Shown: positions 4,095 through 7,114 of the stretch, piece by piece
Numbering within the stretch: position 1 is the stretch's first letter
How the letters are laid out: each line of letters opens with the position of its first letter
Assembly (NCBI GenBank): GCA_019090405.1
Contig: JAHRVZ010000033.1
Location: 1-7,114 of the forward strand
Reading direction: 5' to 3'
Source of the DNA: Paracoccaceae bacterium
Lineage (GTDB): Bacteria; Pseudomonadota; Alphaproteobacteria; Rhodobacterales; Rhodobacteraceae
DNA: 7,114 nucleotides
Translations under genes and position numbers: made by a program
The notes under the pieces: generated by a model
Told to the model about the DNA's origin: nothing
Databases searched by the model: none
What the model saw: only the letters and a program-made list of their open reading frames with translations

Positions 4095-6619
4095 GCACCC
4101 GCATCGCCTGGCGTTTTGCCCGACGTGAACTGCGTGGTGGTCTGCACGGCTTTCGCATCTTTCTGGCCTGCCTTGCACTTGGTGTTGCCGCAATCGCTGC
4201 CGTAGGCACCGTACGCGCCGCTATCGAGGCCGGTTTGGCACGCGAAGGCGCCGCCCTGCTGGGTGGCGACGCCGAGATGCGGTTCACCTTTCGGTTTGCC
4301 AATGACGATGAACGCGACTGGATGAACGACAATGCGCGTCGTGTGTCCGAAATCGTCGACTTTCGTTCAATGGCTGTGGTTGACCATAACGGCACGTCCG
4401 AACACGGGTTAACCCAGATCAAAGCCGTGGACGAAAGCTATCCGTTGCTGGGTACGCCACTGCTTGAACCGGACATTTCCTTGCCTCAGGCGCTTGCAGG
4501 TAAGAATGGTCTGCCAGGTGCCGTTATGGAGCGGGTATTGATTGATCGCCTTGGCCTGCAAACCGGTGATACATTCCGGCTTGGCACACAGGATTTTGCT
4601 TTGATGGCGGTGCTGCTCAAGGAACCGGATAACGCCGCTGGTGGTTTTAGCTTTGGACCGCGCACCATTGTGCGTACTGTTGATCTTGCAGACTCTGGGC
4701 TACTGACCTCTGGTACGATGTTTTCCAGTAACTATCGGCTTGATCTGCCGCCCGAAACCGATCTGCCAACTATCGCTGACGTTGCCCTTGAAAAGTTTGA
4801 ACAAAACGGCCTGCGCTGGACCGATGCACGCAATGGCGCGCCGGGGGTGGCGCTGTTTGTTGAGCGGTTGGGCGCGTTTCTGGTGCTTGTTGGCCTGTCA
4901 GGTCTGGCCGTCGGAGGCGTAGGCGTGTCTGCGGCCGTGCGCGCCTATCTGGTGGAAAAGACCAGTGTGATCGCCACCTTGCGCACCTTGGGGGCTGACC
5001 GGGCGACGATATTTCAAACCTATTTCTTCCAGATCGGCATATTGTCAATCGTCGGCATCAGCCTTGGTTTGATCCTTGGCGGGCTGGCGCCAATCCTGCT
5101 GTCCCCGCTGATCGAGGCAAACCTGCCAATCCCCGCTGCCTTTACAATCTATCCCGAACCACTGGCCGAGGCCGCGATATACGGGTTGCTTACCGCTCTG
5201 ATCTTTACCCTATGGCCATTGGCGCGCACCGAAGACGTGCGCGCCGCCACGTTGTTTCGTGACGCATTGTCCACTGCCCGTGCCATCCCACCGATGCGTT
5301 ATTTACTGGTCATAGCATTGGGTCTGGCTGCGCTGATCGGGCTGGCGTCATGGTTCAGTGGCTCTGCCCGGTTGACGCTTTGGACAACGGGTGGTCTTGC
5401 GGGTGCTTTGGTTTTGTTGTCTGTCGCTGCAATCCTAATCCGCGCGACGGCAAAACGCGGAGCGTTAATTTCTCGGGGCCGCCCGGCCCTGCGCTGGGCA
5501 CTGGCTGCAATCAGTGGCCCGCGTGAAGGTGCAACTTCTGTGGTGCTGTCGCTAGGTCTCGGCCTGTCGGTACTGGCCGCTGTCGGCCAAATCGACGGCA
5601 ACCTGAGGCAGGCCATTTCCGGCAATCTGCCCGACATCGCGCCATCCTATTTCTTTGTCGATATCCAAAAAGACCAGATGGACGGTTTTACCGAACGCCT
5701 GAACAATGACCCCGCCGTCAGTAAGGTCGAAAGCGCGCCAATGCTGCGCGGTGTCATCACCCAAATCAACGGCCAGAACGCCATTGAAGTCGTCGGCGAG
5801 CACTGGGTCGTTCGCGGAGACCGCGGCATAACCTATGCCAGAGATCTTGCCGAAAACACCCATCTGACTGCCGGGGAATGGTGGGCGCCCGATTATGACG
5901 GCCCACCGCTAATCAGTTTTGCCGCCGAAGAGGCCGCCGAAATGGGCCTGTCTTTGGGCGACGTTTTAACCATCAACATTCTGGGCCGCGACATCAGGGC
6001 CACCATCGCCAGTTTCCGCGAAGTTGATTTTTCAACGGCTGGTATCGGCTTTGTGCTGACACTAAATCCGGCGGCTGTTGCTGCAGCCCCGCATAGTTTC
6101 ATCTCGACCGTTTATGCCGAGGAAGCCGCCGAAGCCGCCATTCTGCGCGATCTGGCCACAACCTTTCCCAACATCACCGCCGTCCGCGTGCGCGACGCCA
6201 TCGAGCAGGTTTCGAGTGTACTCGCCAGCCTTGCCGCCGCCACGTCCTATGGTGCCGCAGCCACGCTGCTGACCGGATTTCTCGTGCTGATCGGCGCCGC
6301 AGCCGCCGGTGAAAATGCCCGCACATACGAGGCAGCGGTGCTTAAGATACTTGGCGCAAGTCGCCGCCGTATCCTGTACAGCTTTGCCTTGCGTGCTATT
6401 TTGCTGGGAGCTGCGGCAGGTTCCGTGGCACTGTTGGGTGGTATCATCGGCGGCTGGGCGGTCAGTACATTTGTGCTTAAGACCAGCTATAGCGTGATCT
6501 GGTCCTCGGCCTTAGGCATTGTCGGAGGTGGCGTATTGGCGACGCTGTTGGCCGGACTGATGTTTGCGTGGAGACCATTGGCGGCACGCCCGGCCCGTGT
6601 GCTTCGCGCCCGCGAATGA
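4091..6619 (+). CDS. ybbP: FtsX-like ABC transporter permease, YbbP-like
   Basis: This 842-residue permease pairs with the adjacent ATPase and resides in the inner membrane. One N-terminal helix (about 21-43) is followed by a large extracytoplasmic region (about 45-255). Then come a helix cluster at about 258-282, 306-340 and 360-378, a central group at 402-422, 427-453 and 480-502, a second extracytoplasmic region (about 505-715), and a C-terminal cluster at 719-743, 760-796 and 802-827. This gives about ten membrane segments, with two FtsX-type domains (duplicated), as expected for YbbP, which is about 800 residues in E. coli. Both FtsX modules carry the characteristic cytoplasmic loop after their first helix, here VEKTSVIATLRTLGADRATI and YEAAVLKILGASRRRIL, the likely contact with the ATPase. 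It starts by an ATGA overlap with ybbA and has AAAAGG at 4078-4083 seven bases upstream. The transported molecule is unknown. Confidence 0.93.
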   Translation: MSTRIAWRFARRELRGGLHGFRIFLACLALGVAAIAAVGTVRAAIEAGLAREGAALLGGDAEMRFTFRFANDDERDWMNDNARRVSEIVDFRSMAVVDHNGTSEHGLTQIKAVDESYPLLGTPLLEPDISLPQALAGKNGLPGAVMERVLIDRLGLQTGDTFRLGTQDFALMAVLLKEPDNAAGGFSFGPRTIVRTVDLADSGLLTSGTMFSSNYRLDLPPETDLPTIADVALEKFEQNGLRWTDARNGAPGVALFVERLGAFLVLVGLSGLAVGGVGVSAAVRAYLVEKTSVIATLRTLGADRATIFQTYFFQIGILSIVGISLGLILGGLAPILLSPLIEANLPIPAAFTIYPEPLAEAAIYGLLTALIFTLWPLARTEDVRAATLFRDALSTARAIPPMRYLLVIALGLAALIGLASWFSGSARLTLWTTGGLAGALVLLSVAAILIRATAKRGALISRGRPALRWALAAISGPREGATSVVLSLGLGLSVLAAVGQIDGNLRQAISGNLPDIAPSYFFVDIQKDQMDGFTERLNNDPAVSKVESAPMLRGVITQINGQNAIEVVGEHWVVRGDRGITYARDLAENTHLTAGEWWAPDYDGPPLISFAAEEAAEMGLSLGDVLTINILGRDIRATIASFREVDFSTAGIGFVLTLNPAAVAAAPHSFISTVYAEEAAEAAILRDLATTFPNITAVRVRDAIEQVSSVLASLAAATSYGAAATLLTGFLVLIGAAAAGENARTYEAAVLKILGASRRRILYSFALRAILLGAAAGSVALLGGIIGGWAVSTFVLKTSYSVIWSSALGIVGGGVLATLLAGLMFAWRPLAARPARVLRARE

Positions 6620-6624
6620 CGTCA
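6617..6624. other. Palindrome TGACGTCA carrying both convergent stop codons
   Basis: The ybbP stop TGA (6617-6619) and the complement of the Rrf2 gene stop (6622-6624) form the two ends of one perfect 8-bp palindrome, with two bases between the genes. No terminator hairpin with a T tract fits in this gap, so transcripts from both sides probably run into the opposing gene. Confidence 0.6.
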
Positions 6625-7068
6625 GGCGGCACAGCTGACTGGGCTTAGGATTGCCTCAAGCTCATGATTTTCACAGACCAGCACATCCAACGTGATATCG
6701 TCCAGATGCGCATAAAACGCATGCGTTGCGTCCGCCAAAGCCAACCGCAAACGGCAGGCACTAACCAGTGGACAACTGCCATCCCGATCGGCAAAACACT
6801 CGGCGTCGGGAACAGTTCCTTCGACTTGCCGGAACACTTGCCCAATACGAATCTGATCCGCTGGCATGCCCAGTTCCATTCCACCATTGCGACCGCGTTG
6901 CGTGTGCAGGTACTTCAGCTGGCTTAGTTGGTTAGTCACCTGCGCAAGATGGTTCTCGGACACGTTACAACTGCGTGCAATTTCTGCTTTTGTCACCAAC
7001 CGGCCTGTGTTCACGGCACAATACATCAGCAGGCGAATAGCGATATTGGTTCTTTTGGTAATCCGCAT
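6622..7068 (-). CDS. Rrf2-family iron-sulfur transcriptional regulator (RirA/NsrR-like)
   Basis: This 148-residue DNA-binding regulator is of the family that includes IscR, NsrR and RirA. It begins MRITKRTNIAIRLLMYCAVN. A winged helix-turn-helix covers about residues 25-54, the wing is R58-G-R-N-G-G63, and a dimerisation helix at about 105-122 follows the cysteine loop. Three cysteines, C91, C99 and C105 (C-x7-C-x5-C), are placed to bind an iron-sulfur cluster. From memory, RirA also has cysteines at 91, 99 and 105, whereas E. coli NsrR has 91, 96 and 102. Residue 8, an Asp cluster ligand in studied NsrR proteins, is Asn here, as I recall for RirA. Other parts (NHLAQVTNQLSQLKYL, CRLRLALADA) look NsrR-like, so the subtype is unresolved; it may sense iron, cluster status or nitric oxide. 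Extra cysteines occur at 17, 34, 132 and 146. The start is supported by AGGAGAG (complement of 7075-7081), six bases upstream. Confidence 0.9.
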   Translation of the reverse strand: MRITKRTNIAIRLLMYCAVNTGRLVTKAEIARSCNVSENHLAQVTNQLSQLKYLHTQRGRNGGMELGMPADQIRIGQVFRQVEGTVPDAECFADRDGSCPLVSACRLRLALADATHAFYAHLDDITLDVLVCENHELEAILSPVSCAA

Positions 7069-7083
7069 TTTCGACTCTCCTAC

Positions 7084-7096
7084 CAGAACGCTTCTG
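7084..7096. promoter_or_regulatory. Candidate operator upstream of the Rrf2 gene
   Basis: CAGAA-CGC-TTCTG is a perfect 5-bp inverted repeat around a 3-bp centre, directly upstream of the regulator's ribosome binding site. Rrf2 regulators often repress their own genes from such positions. The site is short and does not match a consensus I can state with confidence. Confidence 0.3.
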
Positions 7097-7114
7097 TCTA
7101 CTGTTGCACATTGC

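Noticed and set aside
3570..4193. 207-residue minus-strand frame inside ybbA
   Set aside because: It is a shadow of a fully motif-supported ABC ATPase gene and shows no domain pattern of its own.
1..7114. CRISPR arrays, insertion sequences, tRNA genes, prophage or toxin-antitoxin modules
   Set aside because: I saw no regularly spaced repeats, no transposase motifs or terminal inverted repeats, and no tRNA cloverleaf. The NYN protein is PIN-like but has a membrane anchor and no antitoxin-like partner gene, so a VapBC-type toxin is unlikely.

Overview
This window looks like chromosomal DNA from an alphaproteobacterium, most likely a Rhodobacteraceae/Roseobacter-type organism. That rests on the tail of a class I (archaeal-type) lysyl-tRNA synthetase, moderately high GC in most genes, and the character of the proteins. 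I find no phage genes, transposase, tRNA, rRNA or CRISPR array. It reads as ordinary core and housekeeping DNA with a short, less familiar stretch of small membrane-protein genes, and I did not find a convincing new multi-gene system.

Layout, left to right. Positions 1-452 hold the 3' end of lysK, which enters from the left edge. Positions 529-2055 hold three plus-strand genes for membrane proteins: a membrane-anchored NYN/PIN-type (Zc3h12a-like) putative ribonuclease, a DUF3147-family four-helix protein, and an unrecognised four-helix protein. This stretch is less GC-rich than its flanks in the lines I counted. Positions 2056-2340 are a long non-coding leader before a 68-residue cold shock protein gene, which ends in a textbook intrinsic terminator.

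Positions 2706-6619 are a divergent module: tesA (periplasmic SGNH esterase/lysophospholipase) on the minus strand, and ybbA-ybbP (ABC ATPase plus large FtsX-like permease, overlapping by 4 bp) on the plus strand. The same three genes have the same divergent arrangement in E. coli. The likely theme is extraction or handling of lipophilic molecules at the inner membrane together with lipid hydrolysis in the periplasm. This is inferred from family and context.

Positions 6622-7068, convergent with ybbP and only 2 bp from it, encode an Rrf2-family regulator. Its three cysteines (C91, C99, C105) fit an iron-sulfur cluster sensor. Their spacing and Asn8 resemble RirA-type iron regulators more than classical NsrR. 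A small palindrome just upstream of its ribosome binding site could be an autoregulatory operator.

The items most worth a second look are the membrane-tethered NYN nuclease, the cluster-binding type of the Rrf2 protein, the structured csp leader, and a pair of CGTGCACA repeats 20 bp apart upstream of the DUF3147 gene.
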